Translations under genes and position numbers: made by a program
Notes under the pieces: generated by a model
Told to the model about the DNA's origin: nothing
The model's input: the letters and a program-made list of their open reading frames with translations, nothing else
The model's database searches: none
Assembly: GCF_900114265.1 (NCBI RefSeq)
Contig: NZ_FPKV01000001.1
Location: 310,001-374,000, forward strand
Source: Flaviramulus basaltis
GTDB lineage: Bacteria > Bacteroidota > Bacteroidia > Flavobacteriales > Flavobacteriaceae
DNA length: 64,000 nucleotides
Direction of reading: 5' to 3'
In this document: piece after piece, positions 26,324-35,752 of the stretch
How the letters are laid out: every line of letters starts with the position of its first letter
How positions within the stretch are numbered: position 1 is the first letter of the stretch

Positions 26324-26920
26324 ATGAAAAGACGAACAGTACTAAAAAAAATGGGACTAACTGCAGGTTTTTTTGCAACCACACCTACTGTCATCAGCCT
26401 ATTGCAAAGCTGTAAAAGTGATATTAAAACTTGGACACCTGAATTTCTAAGTATTGACGAAGGTACTGTGCTCACCAACCTCGTAGATATCATTTTACCA
26501 AAAACCGCAACCCCATCTGCTACGGAATTAAACATTCCGCAGTTCATAGATAAATATATAAAGAATGTCTTTGACGATGATGAACAGCTTGAATTTAAGT
26601 CCGCTTTTGCAAATATAATATCGACCCTAAAGCCTAATAAGGAAAATCGCATGGATGATATTCCACAAGAAGCGTATAAAATTCTTTTAGATAAACACAT
26701 GTTAGTCAAAGAAGATATTGACGAGGAAAGAGAGATGGATCCAGAATCTTTAAAAATGACTACATCAGAATTTTTAAATAGCATAAAAACGTTATGCATT
26801 AAAGCTTACATAACTAATGAAGGAATTGGTGAGAGCGTATTGGCTTACGATCCCATTCCCGGCGCTTACTATTGCGGAGACCTTCAAGAGTTAACTGAAG
26901 GTAGATCATGGTCTCTTTAA
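26324..26920 (+). CDS. Gluconate 2-dehydrogenase subunit 3 family protein (Tat lipoprotein)
   Basis: 198 residues. MKRRTVLKKMG gives a twin-arginine motif, followed by a hydrophobic stretch and LLQSC (Cys30), so a Tat-exported lipoprotein is likely. The body (about 40-190) has the subunit-3 features TNLVDIILPKTATPSATEL and FIDKYIKNVFDDDE, with a C-terminal PGAYYCGD. It lies 10 bp after the GMC gene, so the two form a heterodimer operon. Subunit 3 would carry the flavoprotein across the inner membrane and anchor it. Confidence 0.88.
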   Translation: MKRRTVLKKMGLTAGFFATTPTVISLLQSCKSDIKTWTPEFLSIDEGTVLTNLVDIILPKTATPSATELNIPQFIDKYIKNVFDDDEQLEFKSAFANIISTLKPNKENRMDDIPQEAYKILLDKHMLVKEDIDEEREMDPESLKMTTSEFLNSIKTLCIKAYITNEGIGESVLAYDPIPGAYYCGDLQELTEGRSWSL

Positions 26921-27138
26921 ATTACAACCTCAATTTGCTTAAAAATAGCTGTCAAAATTACAGGCATAAAGTAATGGTTCTATTAAAAAATACAAACCTT
27001 AATAAAATCGCATGTTTTGGTTTGAAGCTTCATTATAAAGGAATAATCTAGCGTAAGATTAAATGGAAACGGACAGCGTCACAAAAGTTAATCATGAAGC
27101 CTAAAACAAACTATATAAAACCATGTAGTGTAAAAAAA

Positions 27139-28578
27139 ATGAAGAAACTCAAAATATTAATAATTTTAATCACTTTAAAATTAAGTGCTTTTGGTCAGGA
27201 TAAACCAAACGTGCTCTTTATTGCGATTGACGATTTGAATGATTATGTAAATTGTATGAATGGCTCATTGAAGGTTCCTACACCTAACATAGATAAGTTA
27301 GCTAGACAAGGGATTTTATTTACCAATGCCCATTGTCAAGCTCCAATCTGTGGCCCTTCTAGAGCAAGCATTATGACAGGGTTATACCCAACAACCACCG
27401 GAAATTATTTACAACTCAAAGATGTGGATATAAAAAAATCAAATGATGCCAGTAAAGAAGCCATTTTTATGCCTGACTTTTTTGAAAAACAAGGGTATAA
27501 AACAATGGCGGTTGGAAAAATTTACCACAATGGAGATGCTGCCAATACCTTTGATGAATATGGTGGTAAATTTGCTGGGTATGGTCCCATGCCTAAGAAA
27601 CGAATGAATTATGATCCATCAAAAATTGAAGGTAAAATTGGTCTCACTATGACTGACTGGGGAGCATATCCAGAACATGACAGCCTTATGTCTGACTATC
27701 AAAGCGCTAAATGGGCAGTAAAAAAACTAAAGGAATCACACGATACTCCCTTTTTTCTAGCTGTAGGGTTTATACGTCCTCATGTACCGTGGTACGTACC
27801 AAAGAAATGGTTCGACAAGTTTCCTATAGACAGTATCGAAATTCCACCATATAACAAAAAAGATTTCGACGATATTCCTGAATTAGGAAGACGAGTGGCC
27901 AACGCACCAATGATGCCAACAACAGAAGAGCTTATTCAATCGGGCGAGTGGAAAAATGTTATACAAGCATATATGGCATGCATAGCATTTGTAGATGCTC
28001 AAGTAGGAAAAGTACTGTCAGCACTTGAGGAATCGAAATATAACAATAACACCATTGTCGTTTTATGGTCAGACCACGGGTATCATTTAGGTGAAAAAAA
28101 CAGATTTGCAAAACAAGCTCTCTGGGAAAGAGATACCAGAACTGTTTTAATTTTTAAAGATATCAATACTGATGGTGGGAAAACATGTAATAAGCCTGTT
28201 CAACTCTTGGATATATATCCAACACTACTGGAACTCTCTAACCTCCCTACTTATGACTTAGCAGAAGGACATTCGTTAGCAAATTTTATTCAAGGTTCTG
28301 ATGAAAACTGGACACATCCCGCTCTTTCATTTTATGGAAAAGGTAATGTGGCAGTAAGAGATGAGCGATTCCGACTGATACAATATGAAGATGGCTCATT
28401 GGAGTTATATGATTTATTCACCGATCCAAATGAGTGGTTGAATCTGGCCGATAAGTGTGATTATCAAGAAATAATAAAGACATTAAAACAATTCATTCCT
28501 ACTAGTTGGGCTGATAATTCTATTTATAGTCATTATAACTTTAATGAGTATTTTATTGAAAAATCAAAAATGGATTAA
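27139..28578 (+). CDS. S1-type sulfatase with CGPSR active site
   Basis: 479 residues from the ATG at 27139; an upstream in-frame ATG would add a hydrophilic leader that hides the signal peptide. The signal peptide ends near SAFGQ. Motifs: FIAIDDLNDYV metal site, CGPSR with formylglycine Cys71, VGKIYHNGD in place of the usual GKWH, and LWSDHGYHLGE. This pattern is that of iduronate-2-sulfatase-like S1 enzymes. Such enzymes in algal PULs desulfate uronic acids or galactose. It lies in the plus arm between the oxidoreductase pair and GH2, with 170-bp spacers that show nothing notable. Confidence 0.9.
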   Translation: MKKLKILIILITLKLSAFGQDKPNVLFIAIDDLNDYVNCMNGSLKVPTPNIDKLARQGILFTNAHCQAPICGPSRASIMTGLYPTTTGNYLQLKDVDIKKSNDASKEAIFMPDFFEKQGYKTMAVGKIYHNGDAANTFDEYGGKFAGYGPMPKKRMNYDPSKIEGKIGLTMTDWGAYPEHDSLMSDYQSAKWAVKKLKESHDTPFFLAVGFIRPHVPWYVPKKWFDKFPIDSIEIPPYNKKDFDDIPELGRRVANAPMMPTTEELIQSGEWKNVIQAYMACIAFVDAQVGKVLSALEESKYNNNTIVVLWSDHGYHLGEKNRFAKQALWERDTRTVLIFKDINTDGGKTCNKPVQLLDIYPTLLELSNLPTYDLAEGHSLANFIQGSDENWTHPALSFYGKGNVAVRDERFRLIQYEDGSLELYDLFTDPNEWLNLADKCDYQEIIKTLKQFIPTSWADNSIYSHYNFNEYFIEKSKMD

Positions 28579-28721
28579 TTTTTTTAATAACGAGTAGTCA
28601 TAAAAGACTCAGGGTCATCAAAATTTAAAAACTTCCCAAGTATCATATAAGGGAATTGTTATCAATAACAAAAAACTTAAAAGATGAAAAAACTTAACTT
28701 TTCATTTTAAACATTTAATAA

Positions 28722-31286
28722 ATGAAATTAACATTTAATATAATTCTGGTATACTCAGTCGTATTATTTTTTTTAGGATGTAACAACAATCACATTGAAA
28801 CTAAATTAGAAACCATTAGGCATATTTCTAATATAAACAACGGTTGGAATTTTCAGTTAGGTGATTCCATTGTCTATAGTCACAAAGAATATAATGATTC
28901 TTTATGGACAAAACTTGACCTACCACATGATTGGAGTGTAGGAGGTAATTTTGACACCACCTACGGTACTGATTGGCAAAGTGGGTATTTACCTGCAGGA
29001 AAAGGTTGGTATAGAAAAAAAATTTTGATTAATGTAGAACCTAAAGAACATGATATAGAATTGCTGTTTGATGGGGTGTATAGAAACAGTAGTGTTTATG
29101 TAAATGGTCATTTAGTAGGAAATCATAAGTATGGCTATACAGGGTTCTTTTACAACATTTCAAATTATTTAAACAATGGTGAAAACAGTATCGCTGTTCG
29201 TGTAGATCATTCAAAACCAAAATCTGGCAGATGGTATACAGGCTCTGGTATTTACAGAAATGTATGGCTAAAAGTATTGCCTAAAACGCATTTCAAAACT
29301 CGTGAACAATATGTAAGAACCAACTTTGTAAATGATAGTATAGTAGATTTAGATAATCATGTAGTAATACTAAATAACACCCAAAATATTGTAAAAGGAA
29401 AATTAGTACAGAAGGTTTTCAATATAAACTATAATCTTTTAAATAAGCATGAAGAAACTGTTGAATTAAAGGCTAATGATAGCATTGCTGTTTCAGGAAA
29501 GATGAAATTAATAAAGCCTGAATTATGGTCATTAGATTATCCGAAAAGGCATATCCTTGTCAATCAGTTGTATGATGACAATAAAGAAAAACTAATAGAC
29601 AGTGACACACTCTTTTTTGGAATTAGAAAAATGGAATTCAGTTCGAAATGGGGGTTTAAATTAAATGATACTAAAACCAAGATAAAAGGAGTTTGCATGC
29701 ACCATGCCGCTGGAATTTATGGTGCAGCTGTACCAGAAAGTATTTTATATTATAGGCTAAAGATGCTAAAGAAAATGGGGTGTAATGCCATAAGGACTGC
29801 TCACAATCCTTTTTCTCCTGAGTTTTATACCATTTGTGATACACTTGGCATATTGGTGCTAGACGAAATCTTTGATGGTTGGGAAAAAGAAAAAGCGGAA
29901 GATGATTATGGTTTGTATTTCGAAGGAAATTGGAAAAAAGATATAGAAAATTGGGTTAAAACCAATAGAAATCACCCTAGTGTTTTTATGTATAGCATTG
30001 GTAATGAGGTTTCAAACCCTACAAGAGCTACTCAACAAAAACTTATTGATTTTGTAAAAGGAATCGATGACACGCGTCCAATTACGCAGGGTGGTCACGA
30101 CCCTACCAGGGGCATGACAGATCAATTATCAAAAACGCAATTGGATATAAAAGGATTTAACGGTGATGGAGAAGAAATAGGGAAATACGAGTCTTATCAT
30201 AATAGGTATCCCGAGGTTCCTCTAATAGCTACTGAAGTACCTCACACATACCAGACAAGAGGAGTTTACAGAACACAAACGCATTGGAGAAGAAAAGATT
30301 TTCCTGCCCCATGGGAAATAAATAATGGTTCCGCTGGAACCATGCGAGGGTTAGAAGGTAAATGTTATCCAATTCCCAACCTAGCAAAAGTTGAAATGTT
30401 CCCCGAAGAAAAAACAAAATCCTATAGTATTTATGACAATATTTACCCTATAGTAAACCCAAATTTCTGGAAAGAGAATCTGTATTATCAATCTTCTTAT
30501 GATAATGCTACGGTCAGATCCAGTGCACGAAAGGCTTGGCAAAGAGTCGAAAAACTGGACTATGTGATTGGACAATTTAGATGGACAGCATTTGATTATA
30601 TGGGAGAAACTAATCTATGGCCTTCACGATTTGCTAATTTTGGTATAATTGATATTGCTAATCTTCCTAAAGACCATTATTACTTGTACAAAAGCCTTTG
30701 GAGTGATGACCCAATGGTACATATATTACCCCATTGGACACATTCAGGAAAAGAAGGTAAAATAATTCCTGTGGTTGTATATACTAATGCAGAAGAAGTT
30801 GAACTATTTTTAAACAATAAGTCCTTAGGCAAGAAGTCTTACAAAGGAGAACAGTTAGTCTGGAATGTTCCTTATTCTCCAGGAACAATATCGGCAAAAG
30901 CCTATATAAACAAAAAGCTAGTCGTACAAGAATTTCATAGTACTGCCAATGGAGAGCACTCACTAAGAATAAGTGCAAGCAAAAACAAGTTAAACGCTGC
31001 CAATAAAGAAAACGCCTTAGTGTTTATAGACATTGTTGATAACAATAATGGTAGTTTATTTCCTTATGCAGATGATTACATCACTGTTGAAGTAGAAGGA
31101 GCTGGAAGATTAAGAGGTCTTGACAACGGAGACCCTTTAGATTTAACGCCTTATAACTCAAACTCAAAGAAAGCTTTTAGAGGTAAAATAGTTGCATTCA
31201 TAGAAGCAAATAATTCAGGAATAATTGATATAAATATCAAAACAAAAGACGGTCAAGTAAAAACTTTACAATTAATAAGCAATTAA
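28722..31286 (+). CDS. GH2 beta-galactosidase-like enzyme (lipoprotein)
   Basis: 854 residues with a lipoprotein signal ending FLGC. Domain order is a sugar-binding jelly roll (about 25-190, NNGWNFQLGD, LPHDWSVGG, GKGWYRKK), an immunoglobulin-like domain, a TIM barrel (about 310-600) and C-terminal beta domains. Catalytic residues visible are the acid/base Glu in SIGNEVSN (about 428) and the nucleophile Glu in IATEVPHTY (about 504). NAIRTAHNPFSPEF is a GH2 hallmark. It probably removes terminal beta-galactosyl or related residues from desulfated oligosaccharides. Its position between sulfatase genes supports a sulfated galactan or galactose-containing target. GH2 also contains beta-glucuronidases and mannosidases, so substrate is not settled. 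Confidence 0.88.
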   Translation: MKLTFNIILVYSVVLFFLGCNNNHIETKLETIRHISNINNGWNFQLGDSIVYSHKEYNDSLWTKLDLPHDWSVGGNFDTTYGTDWQSGYLPAGKGWYRKKILINVEPKEHDIELLFDGVYRNSSVYVNGHLVGNHKYGYTGFFYNISNYLNNGENSIAVRVDHSKPKSGRWYTGSGIYRNVWLKVLPKTHFKTREQYVRTNFVNDSIVDLDNHVVILNNTQNIVKGKLVQKVFNINYNLLNKHEETVELKANDSIAVSGKMKLIKPELWSLDYPKRHILVNQLYDDNKEKLIDSDTLFFGIRKMEFSSKWGFKLNDTKTKIKGVCMHHAAGIYGAAVPESILYYRLKMLKKMGCNAIRTAHNPFSPEFYTICDTLGILVLDEIFDGWEKEKAEDDYGLYFEGNWKKDIENWVKTNRNHPSVFMYSIGNEVSNPTRATQQKLIDFVKGIDDTRPITQGGHDPTRGMTDQLSKTQLDIKGFNGDGEEIGKYESYHNRYPEVPLIATEVPHTYQTRGVYRTQTHWRRKDFPAPWEINNGSAGTMRGLEGKCYPIPNLAKVEMFPEEKTKSYSIYDNIYPIVNPNFWKENLYYQSSYDNATVRSSARKAWQRVEKLDYVIGQFRWTAFDYMGETNLWPSRFANFGIIDIANLPKDHYYLYKSLWSDDPMVHILPHWTHSGKEGKIIPVVVYTNAEEVELFLNNKSLGKKSYKGEQLVWNVPYSPGTISAKAYINKKLVVQEFHSTANGEHSLRISASKNKLNAANKENALVFIDIVDNNNGSLFPYADDYITVEVEGAGRLRGLDNGDPLDLTPYNSNSKKAFRGKIVAFIEANNSGIIDINIKTKDGQVKTLQLISN

Positions 31287-31334
31287 ACCAAATTATTAAA
31301 ATTTAAAATTATCTAATAAGCAATACATAAAGAT

Positions 31335-32834
31335 ATGACCTTAAAAAGAAAAAAAAATTTATTCATCGGCATTTTAATTATCACTGGCTTTCATTTAATG
31401 TCCTGTAAAAACGAAAACCGGATTAAAGGAAGTATTGAAAAAACGGATTCAGGTATAAATATGAAACAGCCAAATATTATTTATATTCTTGCAGATGATT
31501 TAGGATATGGTGATTTGAGTTGCTACGGCCAAAAAAAATTTAAAACCCCAAACATCGATCGCTTGGCTTCTAGTGGCATGCTATTTACCCAACATTATTC
31601 AGGAAGTACTGTTTGTGCACCATCTCGCTCTTCTTTAATGACTGGCATGCATACAGGTCATACCGCAATTAGAGGGAACAAAGAAATAAAGCCCGAAGGA
31701 CAATACCCTATTCCAGAATCTACCTATACCATAGCTGAAATGCTGAAAAGAAAAGGATATACAACAGGTGCTTTTGGCAAATGGGGATTAGGTTTCCCTG
31801 GCTCTGAAGGAGAGCCACTAAATCAAGGTTTTGATACTTTTTTTGGCTACAACTGTCAACGTTTAGGACATCATTATTATCCTCATCATTTATGGTCAAA
31901 TAGAGATTCTATTAGCTTAAGAGGAAATGCAGGACATAAAAAAGAAATCTATGCCCCTAATCTTATTCATGAAAAAACAATAGACTTTATTGAAACAAAT
32001 AAAGACAAACCTTTCTTTTTATATGTAGCATCAATAATACCTCATGCAGAGCTTGCCGCACCGGAAAGCATTTTAAAAAAATATAGAGAAAAATATTTAC
32101 CGGAGAAAGCATATAAAGGTGTTGATAATGGCCCCGAATACAGAAATGGACCCTACGAATCTCAGCAAGAAAGCCATGCAGCTTTTGTGGCTATGCTCTC
32201 AATTCTCGACCAGCAGGTTGGAGAAATTCTGGATAAAGTAAAACAGTTGGGGATTGAAAAAAACACTATAATAATTTTTACCTCGGATAATGGACCTCAT
32301 CAAGAAGGAGGCGCCGACCCTGATTATTTTGATAGTAACGGAGAGCTCAAAGGATATAAACGAGATTTGTATGAGGGAGGTATTAGGGTACCCATGATAG
32401 CCAGTTGGCCAGGGAAAATTGACCCCAATACTACTTCAGACCATATCTCTGCTTTCTGGGATGTTTTTCCAACTTTTTGTAACATTATAGGAGCAGATCT
32501 ACCTAACAACATAGATGGCATTTCATTCTTGCCAACCTTGTTAAGGGATACAAGAACTCAAAAAAAACACGAGTATTTGTATTGGGAGTTTCATGAAAAA
32601 GGAGGTAGACAAGCAGTGCGAAAAGGCAACTGGAAAGCGGTTAAATATAATGTTCTTGCGGATCCGAATGCACCACTAGAGTTGTACGATTTATCAAAAG
32701 ATGTAGGAGAACAATATGATGTCTCTACTGAACATATGGATATTGTTAAGGAAATGGAGAGCATTTTTAAAACTGCAAGGACAAATTCCGATGTGTTTAC
32801 TTTTGCCCAGGAAACCTATTTAGATATTAATTAA
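31335..32834 (+). CDS. S1-type sulfatase with CAPSR active site (lipoprotein)
   Basis: 499 residues with a lipoprotein-type N-terminus (FHLMSC, Cys24). Motifs: ILADDLGYGDLSC metal site, CAPSR with formylglycine Cys94, FGKWGLGFPG (Gly for His in the usual GKWH), and FTSDNGPHQEGG. YEGGIRVPMIASWPG and VRKGNWKAVKYN complete the arylsulfatase pattern, so the protein has its own full C-terminus. It lies 48 bp after the GH2 gene and is probably co-transcribed. A sulfatase fossil follows in the same frame directly after the stop codon. Confidence 0.9.
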   Translation: MTLKRKKNLFIGILIITGFHLMSCKNENRIKGSIEKTDSGINMKQPNIIYILADDLGYGDLSCYGQKKFKTPNIDRLASSGMLFTQHYSGSTVCAPSRSSLMTGMHTGHTAIRGNKEIKPEGQYPIPESTYTIAEMLKRKGYTTGAFGKWGLGFPGSEGEPLNQGFDTFFGYNCQRLGHHYYPHHLWSNRDSISLRGNAGHKKEIYAPNLIHEKTIDFIETNKDKPFFLYVASIIPHAELAAPESILKKYREKYLPEKAYKGVDNGPEYRNGPYESQQESHAAFVAMLSILDQQVGEILDKVKQLGIEKNTIIIFTSDNGPHQEGGADPDYFDSNGELKGYKRDLYEGGIRVPMIASWPGKIDPNTTSDHISAFWDVFPTFCNIIGADLPNNIDGISFLPTLLRDTRTQKKHEYLYWEFHEKGGRQAVRKGNWKAVKYNVLADPNAPLELYDLSKDVGEQYDVSTEHMDIVKEMESIFKTARTNSDVFTFAQETYLDIN

Positions 32835-33047
32835 AGATATGAGAGACAAGGTCCTATTCAAGTATTAATAAGGAACAACTGGAAGCTGGTTCATTTTGTA
32901 GAACTATATATCTTAAATTACGGTCCTTCAGAGAAAAACAATCTTATTTATAATTTTCCTGACGTTTCTGTAAACCTCAAAACCAAAATGGATATAGCAC
33001 GAACAAAGAATACTGAATTCCCATTAATAAAAAGAAATAAAAAATGA
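32835..33047 (+). pseudogene. C-terminal fossil of another sulfatase
   Basis: The frame after the preceding sulfatase stop reads GPIQVLIRNNWKLVHFVE, then LYILNYGPSEKNNL and a tail ending FPLIKRNKK, stopping at 33045-33047 over the start of the next gene. NWKLVHF...LY.L..GPSEKNNL is the standard end of an arylsulfatase (compare RKGNWKLV...ELYNL..DP.E..NL). The preceding sulfatase already has its own complete C-terminus and the following one starts afresh, so this is a leftover of a third gene whose catalytic part was deleted. There is no start codon or active site. Confidence 0.75.
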
Positions 33048-34570
33048 AAAGCAAAATGTGCACACCAAGAAAATTGTTATTTGTTACGAGTTTTCTATTT
33101 TGCTTTTTGAATTGCAAAGAAAAATCTTCAAATGTATCTGATAAAGAAATTAAGCCCAATATTATATGGCTAATGGCAGAAGACATTAGTTTAGATTTGG
33201 AATGTTACGGAACAAAAGCTGTAAAAACCCCCAATCTAAACAAAATGGCTTCCGAAGGTATACGGTTTGATAATTGTTTTGTAACAAATTCTATTTGTTC
33301 TCCAAGTAGATCAGCAATGATGACAGGAGTACACCAACGAATAATCAACGCAGATAATCATCGAAGCAATAGGGATATCCCTTTAAATGAAAAATACAAG
33401 CCTTTTACTTACTATTTGCGTCAAGAAGGCTACACATGTATTTTAGGACATCACGGAGTTATGTCAATGGGAAGAAAGGTTGATGTAAACTTTAAATCCA
33501 AAGACATTGGTAAATGGGATGGTAAAGAAAATTTTGGACTATTTGATAAAATGGATTATTTTGAAAAAGAGGACCAACCATTTTTTGCACAAATACAGTT
33601 AAAAGCAACCCATAGAGGGGATTGGTGGAATTCAATTAGGAAAAAATCAAAGCACCAAGTAAACCCAGATGAAGTAGAATTACCTGATTACATTGCGGAT
33701 CATCCAGTTACACGTTTAGATTGGGCTAAATATTTAGATCAAATTGAATATATAGATAACGAGGTAGGTATGATTTTTAAAGAATTAGAAGACAAAGGAT
33801 TGGCGAAAAATACCATCGTTATTTTTATTGGAGATAATGGACGTTGTAATATTCGTGGAAAAGGTTATTTGCACGATTCAGGAATACATATTCCACTAAT
33901 CGTTTATCATCCAAAAGGTTTACAAGGCAAGCAAGTTAGAAAAGATATAGTTAGTGCTACAGATATAACAGCTACAATATTAGACTTTGCAGGAATAGAG
34001 ACTCCCAAGTATATGACGGGCAAACCTATTTTTGATGAAAGATTTTCACGTGATTATGTGTATGCTACGCGAAGTTTATGGGATGAAATAGATGAAAAAT
34101 CTCGTGCAATTACCTCAAGTAATTGGAAATATATTAGAAATGACAAACCTGAAATTCCTTTTGACGCACATCAAGCCTATTTGGAATTTTATCGTCCTGC
34201 ATTGCACATCATGAGAACCCTTAATAAAGAAGATAAACTATTAGAAAAAGAAAAGTTCTTTTTTCAAAAAACCAAGCCTAAAGAGGAATTGTATGATCTG
34301 GAAAATGATCCTTTGGAATTAAATAATCTTGCCGATAATATTAATTATCAAAAGATTTTAAAAAAGATGAGAGAAAAAACACTGTGTTTTGATAAAAAAA
34401 TGAAACCAACAGATACTACCTATTTCCCTATTATACCAAGTAGTGTTGGTTTGTTAGAATGGGTAAAAAAAGAAAAACCAGCATTATATCAAGAAATGTT
34501 AAAAGGCGTAGAGATAGGTTTTCAAACTTTACAAAAGGAGAACACAACAACAAATAAATCTTCAATATGA
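33044..34570 (+). CDS. S1-type sulfatase (lipoprotein, N-sulfatase-like layout)
   Basis: 508 residues with a lipoprotein signal ending CFLNC (Cys24). Motifs: LMAEDISLDLECYG metal site, CSPSR with formylglycine Cys85, ADNHRSNRD after the active site, and FIGDNGRCNIRGKG. The DNHRS stretch and overall layout match the heparan-N-sulfatase-like sulfatase at 4039-5985, but without the C-terminal helical extension. The LYDLENDPLELNNLADN segment marks the C-terminal domain. Its stop overlaps (ATGA) the start of a small lipoprotein-like fragment, suggesting that a coupled gene once followed. Predicted extracytoplasmic. Confidence 0.88.
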   Translation: MKSKMCTPRKLLFVTSFLFCFLNCKEKSSNVSDKEIKPNIIWLMAEDISLDLECYGTKAVKTPNLNKMASEGIRFDNCFVTNSICSPSRSAMMTGVHQRIINADNHRSNRDIPLNEKYKPFTYYLRQEGYTCILGHHGVMSMGRKVDVNFKSKDIGKWDGKENFGLFDKMDYFEKEDQPFFAQIQLKATHRGDWWNSIRKKSKHQVNPDEVELPDYIADHPVTRLDWAKYLDQIEYIDNEVGMIFKELEDKGLAKNTIVIFIGDNGRCNIRGKGYLHDSGIHIPLIVYHPKGLQGKQVRKDIVSATDITATILDFAGIETPKYMTGKPIFDERFSRDYVYATRSLWDEIDEKSRAITSSNWKYIRNDKPEIPFDAHQAYLEFYRPALHIMRTLNKEDKLLEKEKFFFQKTKPKEELYDLENDPLELNNLADNINYQKILKKMREKTLCFDKKMKPTDTTYFPIIPSSVGLLEWVKKEKPALYQEMLKGVEIGFQTLQKENTTTNKSSI

Positions 34571-34792
34571 GAAAAACTCATCTGACAGTCTCAATTATAA
34601 TAACACATATTTTTTCTTGTAAAGAAAAGATTTATGAAAGACCTATAAATGTGATTGAACATTGGAAAAATCGATCACTATTATGACACACAACGTTCTT
34701 CTAGGCTTCACAATGTCTTAGACAATAGAAGTAAATCTGCCTTTTATATTAATTGGAAGCAAAACATTTATGATGAAAAAAACCATCTTTAG
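34567..34792 (+). pseudogene. Remnant of a small lipoprotein gene, two frames
   Basis: An ATG overlapping the previous stop opens a 39-residue frame (to 34686) that starts like a lipoprotein, with a hydrophobic stretch and HIFSCKEK. It stops soon after INVIEHWKN. A second open frame, shifted, runs from 34673 to 34792 (HYYDTQRSSRLHNVLDN, then AFYINWKQNIYDE). The two parts together suggest one gene broken by deletion and frameshift. I do not recognise the parent. The intact neighbour at 34770 starts within its 3' end. Confidence 0.45.
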
Positions 34793-35597
34793 TATTTTAT
34801 GTATACCTTTTCTTTTTTATGTGAGTTGTAAAAACATAACAAAAGAGCAAACCACATCAACTACAACTGTTATACAACCCGAATTACCCAGTTTTAAAGC
34901 ATCTAAAACCACTACTAATATGATAATTGATGGAAAAAGAGATGAGCTGGATTGGAGTAAAACAGAAGTTGCCACATTTGATTATTTTTATCATTATGAC
35001 TCTATTATGAAAGATGATGATAAGCAAAAAACCGCATTTCGAATGCTGTGGGACGATGCGTTTTTATATGTGTTTTTCGAGTGCAATGACAAATATTTAA
35101 CAGCACGTGAAAAAACAAGGGATGGGACACCATATTTTGACGATTGTGCCGAGATTTTTTTAGCTCCAGCACCTGATATATTGAATACACATATGGGGTT
35201 TGAAGTAAATCTATATAAAACGTCTAACGACTTTTTATTTATGACAAATTTCTACAAAGGCCAACAAGGTGTGCTAAAGGCTTTTAATCCTGATTTCCAA
35301 GTAGAGACTACCCATACTGGAACACTAAATGATAATTCAGACATTGACATAGGTTGGACAATGGAATTGGCAATACCGCTAAAACTGTTCTTTAAAATAG
35401 ACACCTATGCCCCAGTTAAAGCAGGAGCTAAATGGACTTTTTTAGCCTTAAGGCAAGAACGTAACGAAATTGAAGGCAATCGAAGAATCACATCTTCAAT
35501 ATTCCCCGTTGACGAAAAAAAAATAGATGTTCACGATCCAAATAAATTTGGATTTCTTTATTTTGTTGAGTATAAAACCACACTAAATTCTAACTAA
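34770..35597 (+). CDS. CBM9-like carbohydrate-binding lipoprotein
   Basis: 275 residues (an ATG one codon later is equivalent) with a lipoprotein signal ending FYVSC. The body is a single CBM9-like beta-sandwich: IDGKRDELDWSKTEVATF near the start, FRMLWDDAFLYVFFECND with the conserved WDD/Y aromatic pattern, a DDCAEIFLAP strand and a WTMELAIPLKLF segment. Family members bind reducing ends of sugars or serve as redox or lectin-like surface proteins. As the last gene of the plus arm it may be a surface glycan-binding protein for the PUL. No catalytic motif is visible. Confidence 0.82.
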   Translation: MMKKTIFSILCIPFLFYVSCKNITKEQTTSTTTVIQPELPSFKASKTTTNMIIDGKRDELDWSKTEVATFDYFYHYDSIMKDDDKQKTAFRMLWDDAFLYVFFECNDKYLTAREKTRDGTPYFDDCAEIFLAPAPDILNTHMGFEVNLYKTSNDFLFMTNFYKGQQGVLKAFNPDFQVETTHTGTLNDNSDIDIGWTMELAIPLKLFFKIDTYAPVKAGAKWTFLALRQERNEIEGNRRITSSIFPVDEKKIDVHDPNKFGFLYFVEYKTTLNSN

Positions 35598-35610
35598 ATA
35601 AGTTGTAGAA

Positions 35611-35661
35611 AAGAAAGGATAAGGAGCCTTTTCTTTTAATTAAAATCCTTATTCCTTTCTT
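35611..35661. terminator. Bidirectional terminator between convergent genes
   Basis: AAGAAAGGATAAGGA at 35611-35625 pairs with TCCTTATTCCTTTCTT at 35646-35661, with one bulged base. The loop is about 20 bases and T-rich flanks follow. It lies between the CBM9-like gene (plus) and the SDR gene (minus), which end toward each other. Confidence 0.65.
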
Positions 35662-35752
35662 CCTATTTTAGAACACTCTCAAGATCATTTTTCAAAAATT
35701 TAAATTCAAAACCAAAATCTATCGTAATTAACTATAAATTACTTTTTAGCTA

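Noticed and set aside
26218-26799. 193-codon minus-strand frame across the GMC and subunit-3 genes
   Set aside because: It runs over two confident plus-strand genes and is low-complexity Ser/Ile-rich, typical of a shadow frame.
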